DNA of 64,000 bases. It comes from Coenobita brevimanus (Eukaryota; Arthropoda; Malacostraca; Decapoda; Coenobitidae). The notes under the pieces are model-generated. The model saw nothing but the letters and a program-made list of their open reading frames with translations, searched no databases and was not told the DNA's origin. The stretch lies in NCBI GenBank assembly GCA_032717465.1, contig CM064657.1:25175319-25239318 (forward strand), read 5' to 3'. Positions 1 to 11,560 of the stretch are shown here, piece by piece. Every line of letters starts with the position of its first letter. Positions within the stretch are counted from its first letter, which is position 1. Position numbers and translations under genes: made by a program.

Positions 1-1294
1 TAAAATATATGGTAGAATACTCATTGATAGGGTTAGGCATATGACAGAGGAGCTAGTTGGAGAAGAACAAGGGGGATTTAGGAAGGGAAAAGGGTGTGTA
101 GACCAGATATTTGTTCTAAGATGTTTAGTGGAGAAGTATCTAGAGAAGGGAAGGAAAGTGTATGCTGCCTTCATGGACTTGGAGAAAGCTTATGACAGAA
201 TAGATAGGCAAGGTATGTGGAAGGTATTAAGAATATATGGAGTGGAGGGGAAATTGTTGAGTGCTGTGAAGAGTATGTATGAGGGAGCTAGGGCTACGGT
301 GCGAGTGGATGGTGAGCTGAGTGAGTTCTTTGATCTCAATGTGGGACTGAAACAGGGGTGTGTAATGTCTCCATGGCTGTTTAATATATATATGGATGGG
401 GTTGTAAAGGAGGTTCAAGGTAGGGCAGTGGATGTGGGGGTGGCCCTAATGAATGAGGGTGAGATTTGGAAGCTTCCGGTGTTGCTGTTTGCTGATGATA
501 CAGTATTGTTGAGTGAAGATGAATGGGAGTTGCAAGGTTTGGTGAATGAATTTGGGACAGTGTGTAGGAGGAGGAAGCTGAAAGTTAATGTAAACAAAAG
601 TAAAGTTATGGTGTTTGAGAGGAATGAAGTCACAGAGTGTGCAGTGAGGTTGGATGGTGAGGATATGGAGAATGTGAGTGCATTCAAGTACTTGGGTAGT
701 GTGATGAGTAAGGATGGAACTTTGGGGGATGAAGTAAATGAAAGGGTACAGCAGGGAAGGAAGGTTGTTGGTACACTGAAAGCAGCGATGAGAAATAGGG
801 AGGTGAGTATGGAAGTTAAGAAGTCACTGCATGATGGTATTGTGATCCCTACCCTGACGTATGGAAGCGAGGCGTGGACCTTGCAAGAAGGGAACAAGTC
901 AAGAGTGAGAGCAGTGGAAATGAGTTACTTGAGAGGAGCACGTGGAGTGACGTGGAGGGACAGGTTGACAAATGAAGAAGTGAAGGAACGTTGTGGGGTA
1001 GATGTGGATGTGGTTGAAAAGATTAGGAGAAATACACTGAGGTGGTTTGGACATGTGGAGAGGATGGAGAATGAAAGACTGACTAAGAGGGTGTATGTAG
1101 GTGAGGTGGAGGGAGGGAGAGGGAGGGGTAGACCGAGGATGAGGTGGAGGGATGGAGTTGAGAGGTATATGAGGGAGGGGGGGGTGAGTTGGGGGGAGGG
1201 TAGTCAAATGGTGGGTGACAGAGTGACCTGGAGGCGTTTTGTCTGCAGCCACCCTTTGCGGGATTAGGGCGTCGGGCTATAGATAGATAGATAG
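1..1294 (+). mobile_element. RTE-type LINE, family A, copy A1 (3' half)
   Basis: This is the 3' half of a non-LTR retrotransposon whose 5' part lies outside the window. It has the end of an APE/RT open frame, then almost no 3' UTR, and finishes in TAGATAGATAGATAG. The last ~50 bases (GGCCACCC..GGATTAGGGCGTC..CTATAGATAGA) recur at every other family A 3' end in this window (24178, 26024, 42254, 49171, 56900). Short tetranucleotide-like tails instead of poly(A) are typical of the RTE clade. Clade assignment is by motif reading only. Confidence 0.88.
2..1267 (+). CDS. LINE reverse transcriptase, C-terminal part (family A)
   Basis: The frame is open from base 2 to the stop at 1265-1267, so the Met at 41 is internal and not a real start. 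The product is the palm and thumb of an RTE-type reverse transcriptase that would copy the element RNA at a nicked target. Visible motifs in order are EEQGGFRKG, the motif A sequence FMDLEKAYDR, GLKQGCVMSPWLFN (motif B), LLFADDTVLLSED with the catalytic Asp pair at 494-499, VNKSKVMVF, FKYLGSVMS, and the thumb motif LRWFGHVERM. A glycine/arginine-rich segment (GGRGRGRPRMRWRDG) precedes the end. The frame is uninterrupted for 1.26 kb, unlike most copies in the window, so this copy is relatively young. The endonuclease half is missing from view. Confidence 0.85.
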   Translation, partial: KIYGRILIDRVRHMTEELVGEEQGGFRKGKGCVDQIFVLRCLVEKYLEKGRKVYAAFMDLEKAYDRIDRQGMWKVLRIYGVEGKLLSAVKSMYEGARATVRVDGELSEFFDLNVGLKQGCVMSPWLFNIYMDGVVKEVQGRAVDVGVALMNEGEIWKLPVLLFADDTVLLSEDEWELQGLVNEFGTVCRRRKLKVNVNKSKVMVFERNEVTECAVRLDGEDMENVSAFKYLGSVMSKDGTLGDEVNERVQQGRKVVGTLKAAMRNREVSMEVKKSLHDGIVIPTLTYGSEAWTLQEGNKSRVRAVEMSYLRGARGVTWRDRLTNEEVKERCGVDVDVVEKIRRNTLRWFGHVERMENERLTKRVYVGEVEGGRGRGRPRMRWRDGVERYMREGGVSWGEGSQMVGDRVTWRRFVCSHPLRD

Positions 1295-2812
1295 ATTATT
1301 ATCAGAGTGTGGTTGGCATTTGGTACTGGTGTGTGGGGCGAAAAATAGTGATTTTACATCGCTCACTTCTAACGGCACTGCCCGTCCTGTGAAAGTCCAC
1401 AAAGTCATGAAACCTACATCACTGCAAAGCTGAAGGTTAGTACTTTCTAATGGTGCCTTATTTTTTGCTCTAGCTTTATTCTGTGCAGAGTTATAAAGGT
1501 TTAAAGGTTTGTTTACATTTTGGTGGAACCCCCGTGGGAGAGGCCAGTCGGGTCAAAACAATGCCCACGGTTAAAGGGTTAGAGGTTAGTGAAAATGCAT
1601 AATTAGTGATGGCAGTAAAGTAGTGTTCAAGAGCATGTTTGTATTTTACTGGTCAGCTGAGCAGAAAACTCGTGTCATATTTAATTTTGTTTATTTGTTA
1701 TAGTATATTTTTTCAGTTAAGGAAGTGAGTATGTTGTCAATAGGTAATGAGACATCAGGGGCAAGTTACAGTAGTCTCATATTGCACTGAGCCGAGCCTG
1801 AATGTGGGAAGATATTGTAACATCGGAGGTATTGTGTACAAATCTGATATGTACAGTACAGGGTACTTTTATGGTAAATAAAATGCCGTAGTTGTTCACT
1901 GTACTTGCTTTTTTAGAAATTTTGTTTATATTGTTTGTGACTTTAATATACATACAAACAATTAATATGGAGATAAAGTGTATTTCTGCTTTAAATGTCC
2001 TTTATATTTTCTTGAATGAATGAAAGAACAGATTTTATTGAACTTTCAGTTCATTTCAAGAAAAAAAATATTTATCTCTATGTATTGATACATAATAATT
2101 ATACTTTAATGGAAATGAACATTAATTCTCAAAGTATTGTATGAAAGAAATCAGACAGTTCATAAACATAAATTGTCAATATGGCATTGTGGAACAAAGT
2201 AACTTTTTATAAGGAAGGGGCTGTTTGTTTGTTTTCTTTTCTTGTACTGTTCTTTTGCATGAAAATAAAGAAATCAGTGACTGATCAACAGCAGTGAATA
2301 GAGATTCTGAAAGGTGTGTATTTGAGTTAAAACTACTCATATCAAGCCACCTTTCTGCAGCCTTGGTCAAGACAAACTTTTTTTTATCAGAACTGCCCTT
2401 CCAGAATTAGGGTGCATGTTTCATAAGCTGCAAAATACGGTATATCATAACTGGTCAAGTACTTTGAGGAGGTGACCAGAGTCACACAAGAGTAAACCTC
2501 CATGACCACTTGACATAACCCCATAGAACCCATGTTTAATCATCTCATTATCCAAAAAATCAGTAACTGAATGAACTTAATTTGACATAACCCCTTCAGA
2601 TAATGGGGATGCCTGTACACTTTAGTTTCAGAAGCCACCCCCCCCCCCCAGAAATCAGAATAAATCCACATCACTAGTAGTTAATGTACTGTGGATCCAT
2701 TCTTTTCAAGAATTGCACTGGTCATATCCAGATGTTCATCTTTTGCTTGTGAAATGTAGGGAACCAGTTGGGCAAATGTATCATGTTTGGGACCTGGAAT
2801 TGGTCTTGATAT
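1295..2812. other. AT-rich sequence, no gene recognised
   Basis: No long frame, TIR or LINE motif is visible. There are scattered TA/TTTA-rich runs, an AATAAA-like signal near 1875-1881 and a C10 run near 2639-2649. It could be intron or intergenic sequence belonging to the candidate host exon downstream, but nothing shows this directly. Confidence 0.5.
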
Positions 2813-3003
2813 TTCTGGCAAATGTGAATGCAGATGGTAGGGTTGTGAAAGGCAGACCAAAAAAAGACCTGGGATGACGTCATAGAGTGTGACCTCAGGG
2901 ATAAGGGACTGAATAGAGAGGCTGCCAGAGATTGAGCAGCACGAAAAGCCACCATTAGGCGACCAGGGCTGACGTATGCAAGCATGTTGGAGCCTTTTTA
3001 AAC
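2813..3003 (+). mobile_element. LINE family E, 3' terminal fragment E3
   Basis: A short 5'-truncated copy of the LINE family seen in full at 22465-24127 and 38208-39742. Read on the plus strand it gives VVKGRPKKTWDDVIECDLR, matching MRGRPKKTWDEVIKCDLR of the 38-kb copy, then CATGTTGGAGCCTTTTTA, the family 3' end. It has stops and lacks the catalytic region. Confidence 0.75.
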
Positions 3004-3400
3004 AATACAGTACAATATGATACAACGTAAGTAAGAGGGAATTAACTGTCAGAGTCACTTCCCCTAATGTAAAAAATGTCATAGGGAGCAGTCACCCTCG
3101 TGAAGATGGCATCCCACCAATCTAACCAAATCCCTTCCTAACAGTAAAGGGAATTTATGAAGGCTATTTAGTATCTAGCCTCTCCATATCAAAAAGTTTC
3201 TCCAGAGCTGAAGGTACTCTCAAAGTAGCAAGACTAAACTGAAAAAGACATAATCATCTTGAAAGGGTCAAGATATACTGGAAGACTTTTGTATAATGTC
3301 TACACTGCTGTAGGATACTGCAGTCAGGAACATAGATACTTGTACTGTACTGGACGTAATTAGTAAATCAGTTTTATTCACTTTTTTATTTCTCTCCTAG

Positions 3401-3585
3401 GCATGGCAGAAAAGTGTGTGAGGGCTCTATGGATGAAAATGAGTCTAAGAAAACAGGGAAGATGTTATGTGGAGCATCTGGCCATTCCTCCTCACCCTCA
3501 TTACCTTCCCAAGATCGCAGCCAGGGCCAACCTCCAACCCAGGCATCTGGAACTGTAACCAAGGTGCCTAAATGGTTCAAATTGG
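3401..3585 (+). CDS. candidate internal exon of an unidentified host gene
   Basis: A strong 3' splice site precedes this block: the pyrimidine-rich run 3378-3398 ends in CTCCTAG, then the block opens. One frame (from 3402) stays open for 61 codons and ends with TTG-G before GTAAAT at 3586-3591, a good 5' splice site. The 185-nt length gives consistent phases (one leftover base at each end). The peptide is hydrophilic, Ser/Pro/Gln rich in the middle, and ends TVTKVPKWFKLG. It matches no transposon family that I recognise and no other part of the window. It is the best host-coding candidate here. I do not recognise the protein. It could still be a chance frame; RNA evidence is absent. Confidence 0.4.
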
Positions 3586-3660
3586 GTAAATGATAGCTGG
3601 TTCAAAGTTTGGCTTTGTGTTTACCAGTTACACTTTATTAAGGAGAAAGTTTGTTATATG

Positions 3661-3708
3661 AGTTATGTTTGTTTGATATCAATATGCATAGTTTCTCTCT
3701 CTCTCTTT

Positions 3709-3743
<35 letters not shown>

Positions 3744-3801
3744 GTTTGTTTGATATTGATATGCATAGTTTCTCTCACTCTCTCTCTCTCTGTCTCTCTC
3801 T
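3661..3801. repeat. (TC)n microsatellite inside a ~80-bp direct duplication
   Basis: The segment TATGTTTGTTTGATAT.. ATGCATAGTTTCTCTC occurs at about 3664 and again at about 3742, each followed by a (TC)n run. The repeat unit therefore includes unique sequence plus the dinucleotide tract. Confidence 0.85.
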
Positions 3802-4131
3802 AAGCCATGAGATGTCTTTTTACTATAGTTTAATTTCAACTAATACAAAACAGCTTGATTCAGCTCAGGAACCCATTCAGCCCAGGGAAGCCATTTTTAT
3901 TTTATTCTGGCTGTTCCAGCAGAATTGTAATGTAACAAAGTAAATTTACTTGAGTACTGCACTCAAGTGACTTTTGTGGGTGTCAGCATTTTAAGTAGTA
4001 CTGTACATTAATCTTTCATTACTTCCACTTTATCGTACTGTAAGTATGGTTTGCAAATACATTTACTCCAATACATTAAAAAAAAAAAAAAAAAAAAAAA
4101 CTCTTTACATAATTGGAGTTGATTCTGGCCA

Positions 4132-4438
4132 TTGCTTAAGGAGAGACCAGAGAACAATGCAGATATAGATGCTGACCAATTACAATCAGCTCTTCATGTT
4201 TGGACCAGTCATGTGTTTTCTTTCATATTGGCTGCCTACCTTCCAGCTAAATCAACGCCACCAGTCTGTCTCATATCATCATTATTTAGACCTCATCTTC
4301 CTACTAAATATGGCATTAAGGAAAGAGGAAAGCATGATGGAGGGAGAACTAATCAATAGTATCCCTAGTGAAATAGATGATACGCTCTTTCACTCGCCAC
4401 TAAAGTCTCCGGATCCTGATTCTACTTCCCAGGCATGA
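4132..4438 (+). other. possible second coding block, very uncertain
   Basis: Two overlapping frames are open here. One ends in an acidic, Ser/Pro-rich stretch (SEIDDTLFHSPLKSPDPD) and a stop at 4436-4438. The other is compatible in phase with the exon at 3401-3585 if spliced at TACCTTCCAG (ending 4249). Neither has a convincing acceptor plus recognisable domain, and a poly(A) run (4079-4101) lies just upstream. It is listed only because it sits ~0.6 kb from the candidate exon on the same strand. Confidence 0.18.
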
Positions 4439-4879
4439 CAATGGGCACCTTTTTTTTTTTTTTTTTCAGTCAGATCTGGTTCACATTACCTATCCAATAA
4501 TCAATGTGACAAACAACTCACTGCCCTGCCAATTCCCTCATCTCATAGACCTTCATACATTACTTTCTTGACCATCCACTCACTTGATATACTGCTGTCT
4601 GCTTCTTCCTTCACCTTTATCATTCTCTCTCTGTGTCTTCTATCTTCTCATCCTATCTCTCCAATTCTTCCTTTCATTATGTACTAGTCTTCCTTCATTT
4701 TTACATGGTTCTACATTGAGTGACAAGCCTAATGATTCCTGGAACCCAGGAAAGTGCTTTTTTTTTTCCATTCTTTCTTTGTGAATACAAGTCAGAAGGA
4801 ATCAGTGACTGGTAACCTGCAAGATTTTCCTCCCCCCAAAAGATAAATAAATAAATAAATGAGAGACAAATTAAATAAT
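4439..4879. other. low-complexity, no gene recognised
   Basis: Contains a T-run at 4450-4467, pyrimidine-rich sequence at 4600-4700 and (AAAT)n near 4845-4862. No supported feature. Confidence 0.5.
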
Positions 4880-5040
4880 GGTCTGGTTATTTTGAAGTGC
4901 CTTGACACACTGTGTTTAAAAGACTGCAGGTTTTAGGCAGAAGGATATACAGACAAAGAAAGACAGTTCCAGAGTTTATCTATTGCATACATGAAGGACT
5001 GGGAGTAATGGTTAACTCTTGCATTAGGGTGATAACCATA
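4880..5040 (-). mobile_element. LINE C-terminal remnant
   Basis: On the minus strand one frame reads RVNHYSQSFMYAIDKLWN.. then NLQSFKHSVSRHFK, resembling the usual Jockey/CR1 C-terminal pattern (..SFIP..RLWNSLP..SLQSFKR..). It contains a stop. It may be the 3' end of a LINE whose body is lost; the match is short. Confidence 0.3.
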
Positions 5041-5186
5041 TAACCAGATAATGGGGTTATGTGGAGCCTATGGGCCCTCCATTATGCAAGTCAAGAGATG
5101 CAAGTACTGCGTCCATTTGGGAACCAAACCTCCAGACTCTCCCTCACTCCTTGCTGTGATGAGGTGCTGCCTCCTGTATGGGAGTA

Positions 5187-5978
5187 CAGTAAAAGTCCTC
5201 TCATTCAGCATCTTTGGGACCAAGCAGGTGCTGAAACAGCAGAAACTGCTGGATGACTGGGAAAACCTGCCAAAAAGTTTCTAGCAAGCATGGTCGGTCA
5301 CCCCAGTGCAATCACAGCGTCTAGCAAATATTATTGGTCAACCCTAAGCACTAAATTGGCCTTCTGTTTCTTAAGGTTGTACTGTATATAGTGGATGAGC
5401 TCACACTGAAATCTTCCATTATCTTCTTCCTAGTAGAGCACCTGCCTCCAATTTTTTCAATACAGTAATTCAATCTTATTGGTGATAGTCAGCACCTTAT
5501 GGGTGTGTTATTTCACAACACCAGTAGGTTGTCCACTAGTAAAGGCCATAACACAACACAAGAATGAGAGGATGACCATAAAGTAGCACAACAAAGTTTC
5601 CAAACTCTCAAAAGGTCCCACTCAAAAAGCCAGACACCCTCAAGTCATGATGGCTGACAGTGCATGCAGGGTTGGCAAGCAGAAATCTTCAAAAGCGCTA
5701 AGCTCAACTTTAAAACGTACTAAGCTTTAGGTGAACTGTTCAAACTTTTATGCTAAATTGAACTTAAAACATGCATGATAAAGAAAAAAATCTAATATTT
5801 ATTGGTGCTAAACTATTGTGAAAAGTGCAAGATTTACCACCAACAGCGCCAAATTGGCTGGTTGGCTCAGCATATCTGCCGGAAGAGCAGAGAACTTTCT
5901 TAATGAAACTACTTGTGAAAACTGCCGAAAGACCGGAAATACCCTAAGACCAGATGCCAAATGAGAGGACTTTTACTG
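5187..5978. mobile_element. MITE GG, TA-flanked TIR element
   Basis: The left end CAGTAAAAGTCCTCTCATT and right end AATGAGAGGACTTTTACTG are a perfect ~19-bp inverted repeat, with further similarity inside (CAGCATCTTTGGGACC against GGTCTGGCATTTGG-type sequence). TA dinucleotides flank both ends (5185-5186, 5979-5980), the Tc1/mariner/pogo duplication. At 792 bp it has no transposase frame, so it is non-autonomous. Confidence 0.85.
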
Positions 5979-5980
5979 TA

Positions 5981-7519
<1,539 letters not shown>

Positions 7520-7706
7520 CATCATCAGGACCTCCTTTCCCACTCTAGGCCAAGGTGAGGAGTAGCAATGTCCAGACAGCCCAAATTTGCCCAATCCAAT
7601 GGGCCATGCTTCCATTTTTTCATTATTCAAGCCCCCGGAATCCTGGCTGTATCGGATATGCCAAAAACATTCACCATGTTATGTAGCTTCACATAAACTT
7701 ATTGAA

Positions 7707-7707
<1 letters not shown>

Positions 7708-7748
<41 letters not shown>
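7708..7748. repeat. (TC)n-(TA)n compound microsatellite
   Basis: A TC run passes into a TA run that ends exactly where element H begins. Confidence 0.95.
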
Positions 7749-8024
7749 CAGTCTTTCCTCATACTTCGACGGAGGTATGTTCCACCAAAACTGTGCGAAG
7801 TGGGAAATGTCGAAGTATGAAGTCAATTATTTACGTGAAAAATTAAAAGTGTTTCGGAGGAACAGCTAGGTTACCTACCTAACCTTAATAAAAAAAAATC
7901 CTCAAACACAAGAATTACCTAACAAAATGAACTGAAGAATAGTTTTAGGTTACATTACATTGTAATTAGGGTCAAACTGGGTGATAATTAGAGGTAAAAA
8001 TAAAAAACGTACATACGAGTATAC

Positions 8025-8386
8025 TGTCTATCTATCGTCTATTGCCAGATGCCATAATCCCGTAAGGGGTGGCCATTGACTTTGAGTTATTTGTTTTACG
8101 GGGAGGGGCACTAACCCTCCACCAACCCACTTGTTGACATGTAGGGATCACGTATGGTTTGGTTACATGGTTACCACCCAGCATTGTAAATGGTTTCTTG
8201 GCTTACAGGAAACCATTTGGCATGTCACTCAGTGTAAAGCCACCTGTAAAGGAAAGAAGAACAATAAGAAGTGACAGGAAAGATGGGAGAAACAGGAAGA
8301 GAGGAGAAAAAAAAGATAAAGGCTAAGGAAGAAGTAGGCAGCACTACATCAAGTGAGTGGATGATGGTTGCCACCACCTACCACTG
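8025..8386 (-). mobile_element. SINE with RTE-type (TAGA) tail, 9-bp TSD
   Basis: The 9-mer CGAGTATAC occurs at 8016-8024 and again at 8387-8395 and brackets a 362-bp unit. Read on the minus strand, the unit ends TTATGGCATCTGGCAATAGA.. GATAGATAGA, the same 3' end as LINE family A, and also has GGTGGAGGGTTAGTGCCCCT, which matches the family A 5' leader (29100-29120, 30390-30410). The 5' ~180 bp is unlike family A. No clear A/B boxes are seen in the head. It is a non-autonomous passenger, probably moved by family A. Confidence 0.85.
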
Positions 8387-8500
8387 CGAGTATACAATTT
8401 ATTGAAAAATTGACAAAGAAAGAAAATCAAATGCAGGGGTTAAGTGAGGATGTTCTTGTAGGGCATGTGAAGTTCTGTACAGGGTGGACGGGGGATAGTG

Positions 8501-8506
<6 letters not shown>

Positions 8507-8546
<40 letters not shown>
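8507..8546. repeat. (GT)n microsatellite flanked by direct repeats
   Basis: Twenty GT units. The flanking sequence GGGCATGTGAA..GTACAGGGTGGA..TGACTAGG is present on both sides, so a ~90-bp unit has been duplicated around the tract. Confidence 0.95.
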
Positions 8547-8548
<2 letters not shown>

Positions 8549-8581
8549 GGGCATGTGAATTTTTGTACAGGGTGGATGGGG

Positions 8582-8959
8582 CTATTGACTAGGCGACATG
8601 GGCCTTTCTGGGGAAAACCCGTTACCATCACCTAGGCTGAATCCTTTGAAGCCGAACCTTGGTTCCAGTTCATCTGCCTCTTCTCTGTCCATTTCTCCTT
8701 CCTCCTCATCCCCAGTACCAGACACATCCAAGTCTCTAATAATATGTGCTACATTTGGTTTTTGCTGGAAATATCTTGTTATTTTTGTTTGTTTCTGCTC
8801 CCTAATGCTGTTATTGTACACTTCCAGTGGTTTAGACTTTGTAGACTTTAAGCTGGACAGGATTTCGGGTACCTCTGGCATGGTCCTGGTGTATGCCTCG
8901 ATGATGGTTACCAGCTCTGTTATGGTGGACAGGCAGTGGGATAATTTCTGCATGCTCAT
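8582..8959 (-). pseudogene. Tigger transposase C-terminal remnant (in H)
   Basis: An open frame of about 125 codons without an N-terminus. It starts SMQKLSHCLSTITELVTIIE, continues with a helical region and the box KQTKITRYFQQKP, then an acidic tail GTGDEEEGEMDREEADELEP. The QTKITRYF core fits the PCNA-interacting consensus Q-x-x-[ILM]-x-x-[FY]-[FY] known from pogo-family transposases. The DDE catalytic domain is deleted. It is read as the transposase tail because the same layout (acidic patch near a Q-box) recurs in elements T, V and W in this window. Confidence 0.65.
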
Positions 8960-9196
8960 CTTGCCTTCCCTTGGCTACTCTGGGCTTTCAGTCTCTTCCT
9001 CTGTCATTTCCATCGCAGCTGCCTCCTCCTCATAATTTGCCAACAAGTGAGCATCGGTATGCATGGGTGGCGTTTTCTCGGCCGGGGAGTAACGTCAAAG
9101 TGTGAAATTTTCGTCTAACTTTGAGGAAAACGGTAACTTTTTCGTCGCATTGAAGCGTGAATCATCGAAGTGCGAAACATCGAAGTATAAGGAAAG

Positions 9197-9200
<4 letters not shown>

Positions 9201-9246
<46 letters not shown>
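9201..9246. repeat. (TA)n linker between elements H and J
   Basis: About 23 TA units fill the whole space between the right end of H and the left end of J. Confidence 0.97.
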
Positions 9247-9249
<3 letters not shown>

Positions 9250-9927
9250 TAAACACTCAATATAACGAACTAATTGTGGGGAGGGGTGGGTCGCCATATC
9301 CGAAAGTTTGCTATATACGAGGGGTTTGGTATTTCCAAGGGATTACCGAACTCAGTTCGCTGTATAAGGGGAGTCATTTGGTCCTACTTGCTCAAACATA
9401 ACCTAAACTAATTCTGTGAAATTTTACATGAAGAATTCAATGGTGTATGAAGTTGTACATGTAAATACAATAGTCTATGAAGTTGTACATATAAATACTA
9501 TCCATCCATCCATCATCTAGTCTTACCTTGCCCCATGGGGAGCGTAGGAGCCTGGAGCTAGGCATGTTGGTCCTGACATTTTAGATAAGAGTGAACATAT
9601 AAATACAATACCTGTAATATGAATACAGTATAATGTAGGACTGTTACAGTACACTTACTGTGCCAGGAAGGGATGCTGTTGAAGTACACTTGCTGTGCCA
9701 GGTAGTGATGCTGTTGAAGTACTCTTACTGTGCCAGGAAGGGAAGCTGTTGAAGTACTCTTACTGTGCCAGGAAAGGATGCTGTTGTCACCGTGGGCTGA
9801 TTCACGAACTTCCCCTGCATTTAGTAACATTTGTTTGCAAAATCCAGGGGAAGTTCGGTCGCGATCTGGCCGTTCACTATATCTGAAATTCGCAATACCA
9901 GGGTTTGTTACATTGAGGATTTACTGT
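9247..9927. mobile_element. MITE J, TA-flanked TIR element
   Basis: Left end CAGTAAACACTCAATATAAC and right end (reverse complement) CAGTAAATCCTCAATGTAAC pair as ~20-bp inverted repeats; similarity continues inward (CATATCCGAAAGTTTGC against the complement of GCAATACCAGGGTTTG). TA flanks both ends (9245-9246, 9928-9929). The 681 bp contain no transposase frame but do contain a 35-bp tandem repeat and a short (ATCC)n run near 9502. Confidence 0.82.
9649..9788. repeat. 35-bp tandem repeat, four units
   Basis: Units begin at 9649, 9684, 9719 and 9754, each GTAC[AT]CTT[AG]CTGTGCCAGG followed by ..GATGCTGTTGAA-type sequence, with a few substitutions between units. It lies inside MITE J. Confidence 0.93.
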
Positions 9928-10149
9928 ATACAGTGAAAGCTCGATTATCCAGGTTTCGGTATTTCCGGGCCGTGACTGAATGGTTCAGTGGTACGGTAAT
10001 ACATAAAATTATCCGTATCATAGCTCCAGTTTAAACAGCAAGCATCCAGTTGCTGACGAGTGAGCTCGATCAGAAGGGTGGTGGGGTGGAGTTTGGTGAG
10101 GTGATTAATAACCTAACCTAGCTTAACTACCTAATGATTTAACTTAATC

Positions 10150-10385
10150 TATTCTAACCTAACCTAGGTTCCAGGTGAGAAATTGGGAAACAAAATCCAC
10201 CTTTCAGTACGTTAAGTAAGTTTCTTCCAGTATGCCAGAAAGTCGTAAGTATGGCTTAAGGAATGTGATGATAATGCGGGAGGAAATCTTACACCAAGAG
10301 AAAGTAATTTACCACCCTCAAAATAGTCAGAAAAATACAGAAGACAAACTAGAGGAATATGAATTGAATTGGTAAGGTCTTTAGG
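10150..10385 (+). repeat. repeat module L, copy 1
   Basis: A ~235-bp module (GAAATTGGGAAACAAAATCC .. GAGGAATATGAATTGAATTG) that recurs at 11325-11560 and 16335-16555. It is non-coding and is preceded in all copies by ACCTAA-rich sequence. Confidence 0.8.
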
Positions 10386-10402
10386 CTGTATGCTTAGATG
10401 AA

Positions 10403-10563
10403 AATTTATGGGCTTCACAATTTTAGGGGATGAAATGGAACAGAAGTGGTTGCTAATCAGAAAAAAATTACTTTTTCATCCCGTTTGTTCTCGTAAGTTA
10501 GCATTCAGTTCCACATTCTTTGTTCAATACCGTTCTTCCCAACACATTTTGGTCTGACTGAGC
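10403..10563 (+). repeat. 200-bp unit, solitary copy in K1
   Basis: Matches the units of the tandem array at 15400-16140 from ATTTATGGGCTTC..AATTTTAGGGG..ATGAAATGGAAC to CCCAACACATTT..CTGACTGAGC. Confidence 0.8.
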
Positions 10564-11324
10564 GTTGTTATTTTTGCACCTTAAAGTTAAGTGTACATTT
10601 ACTGCTCATTCTTTTGTTCGTTCTTATATGTGTGAAAGAGAGAGTATTGATACAAACAATAATGTATTCCATGAACCCCTTCATAGCTGCCGGCCTTGAA
10701 CAACACTTTACCGTACTGATGTCAGTGACATTGAGTTAGGGTGAGCTATAAAAAACTGCAAACAATTATGGGAAGGGAACGGTCACAGGTATGTTTACAC
10801 GACCCTACTCTACCATCCCAAGCAGTCAGGCGTTCACTTCATCCCAGATGTTTTTGCCAATGTTTACATGGTTATGTAACATGCCTCCTAATTTTATTAA
10901 TTCTTTCATGATTCATAGCAAATCAAAGGATGAGTTTGGGGGGGGGGGAGCCAGGTGTGCCAGACAAGTCTTTTCACATATATAAGAAAAAGAAATTGAT
11001 TTTAGAACTTTGAAAAAATGGTCTCAAGGCCAGCCACAGGAGCATGCAAATTTCTGAACTCATGGCCATTCAGGGGGCTAAACATACACTTTACTGCAGT
11101 AAAAGCACCTTACCAAATCAGTTCTTCTTGATACTCTGTTATATTTTTCTGATTATTATTTCTGGGTTGATAAGTAAACATTTCTTGTTAAATCTGTTTC
11201 CCCATTGTTTTTAGCTGTTCTGCAATGACAACTCTTGTTTGATTTGTTAATGTAATGGCAGAAGGGACTGTTCTAGCCTAAGTGTTTAACTATACCTGGC
11301 CTAATCTAGCATAACTACATAATA

Positions 11325-11560
11325 ATTTAACCTAATCTAACCTCCAGTTAGGAAATTGGGAAATGAAATCCGCCTTTGAGTATGCTGAGTTTCTTCCATT
11401 ATGCTGGAAACAATCGTAGGTATGGCTTAAGGAACGTGACGATAATAACAGGGAGGAAATTTTTCAGCAAGAAAAAGTAGTTTACCAAACTGAAAGCAGT
11501 CACAAAAATACCGAAACAAGCTGGAGGAATATGAACTGAATTGGTAAGGTCTTTCTGCAG
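11325..11560 (+). repeat. repeat module L, copy 2
   Basis: Second copy of the module at 10150, same orientation, ~80 percent alike by eye (GGAAATTGGGAAATGAAATC .. GAACTGAATTGGTAAGG). Confidence 0.8.

Larger units (their letters stand above)
7749..9200 (-). mobile_element. Tigger-like element H, internally deleted
   Basis: The ends CAGTCTTTCCTCATACTTCGA and (reverse complement) CAATCTTTCCTTATACTTCGA form inverted repeats, flanked by TA at 7747-7748 and 9201-9202. A secondary motif (CGAAGT..GAAAT / CGAAGTGCGAAACATCGAAG) recurs near both ends. The only coding remnant is the C-terminal part of a Tigger transposase on the minus strand (8959-8582). A 362-bp SINE (8025-8386) and a (GT)n tract are inserted. 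CAGT ends at TA sites are typical of pogo/Tigger. Confidence 0.85.

Noticed and set aside
10140..10170. CCTAACCTAACC resembling the arthropod telomere repeat (TTAGG)n
   Set aside because: Only two or three imperfect units, repeated at the start of each module L copy; it is part of that repeat, not a telomere.
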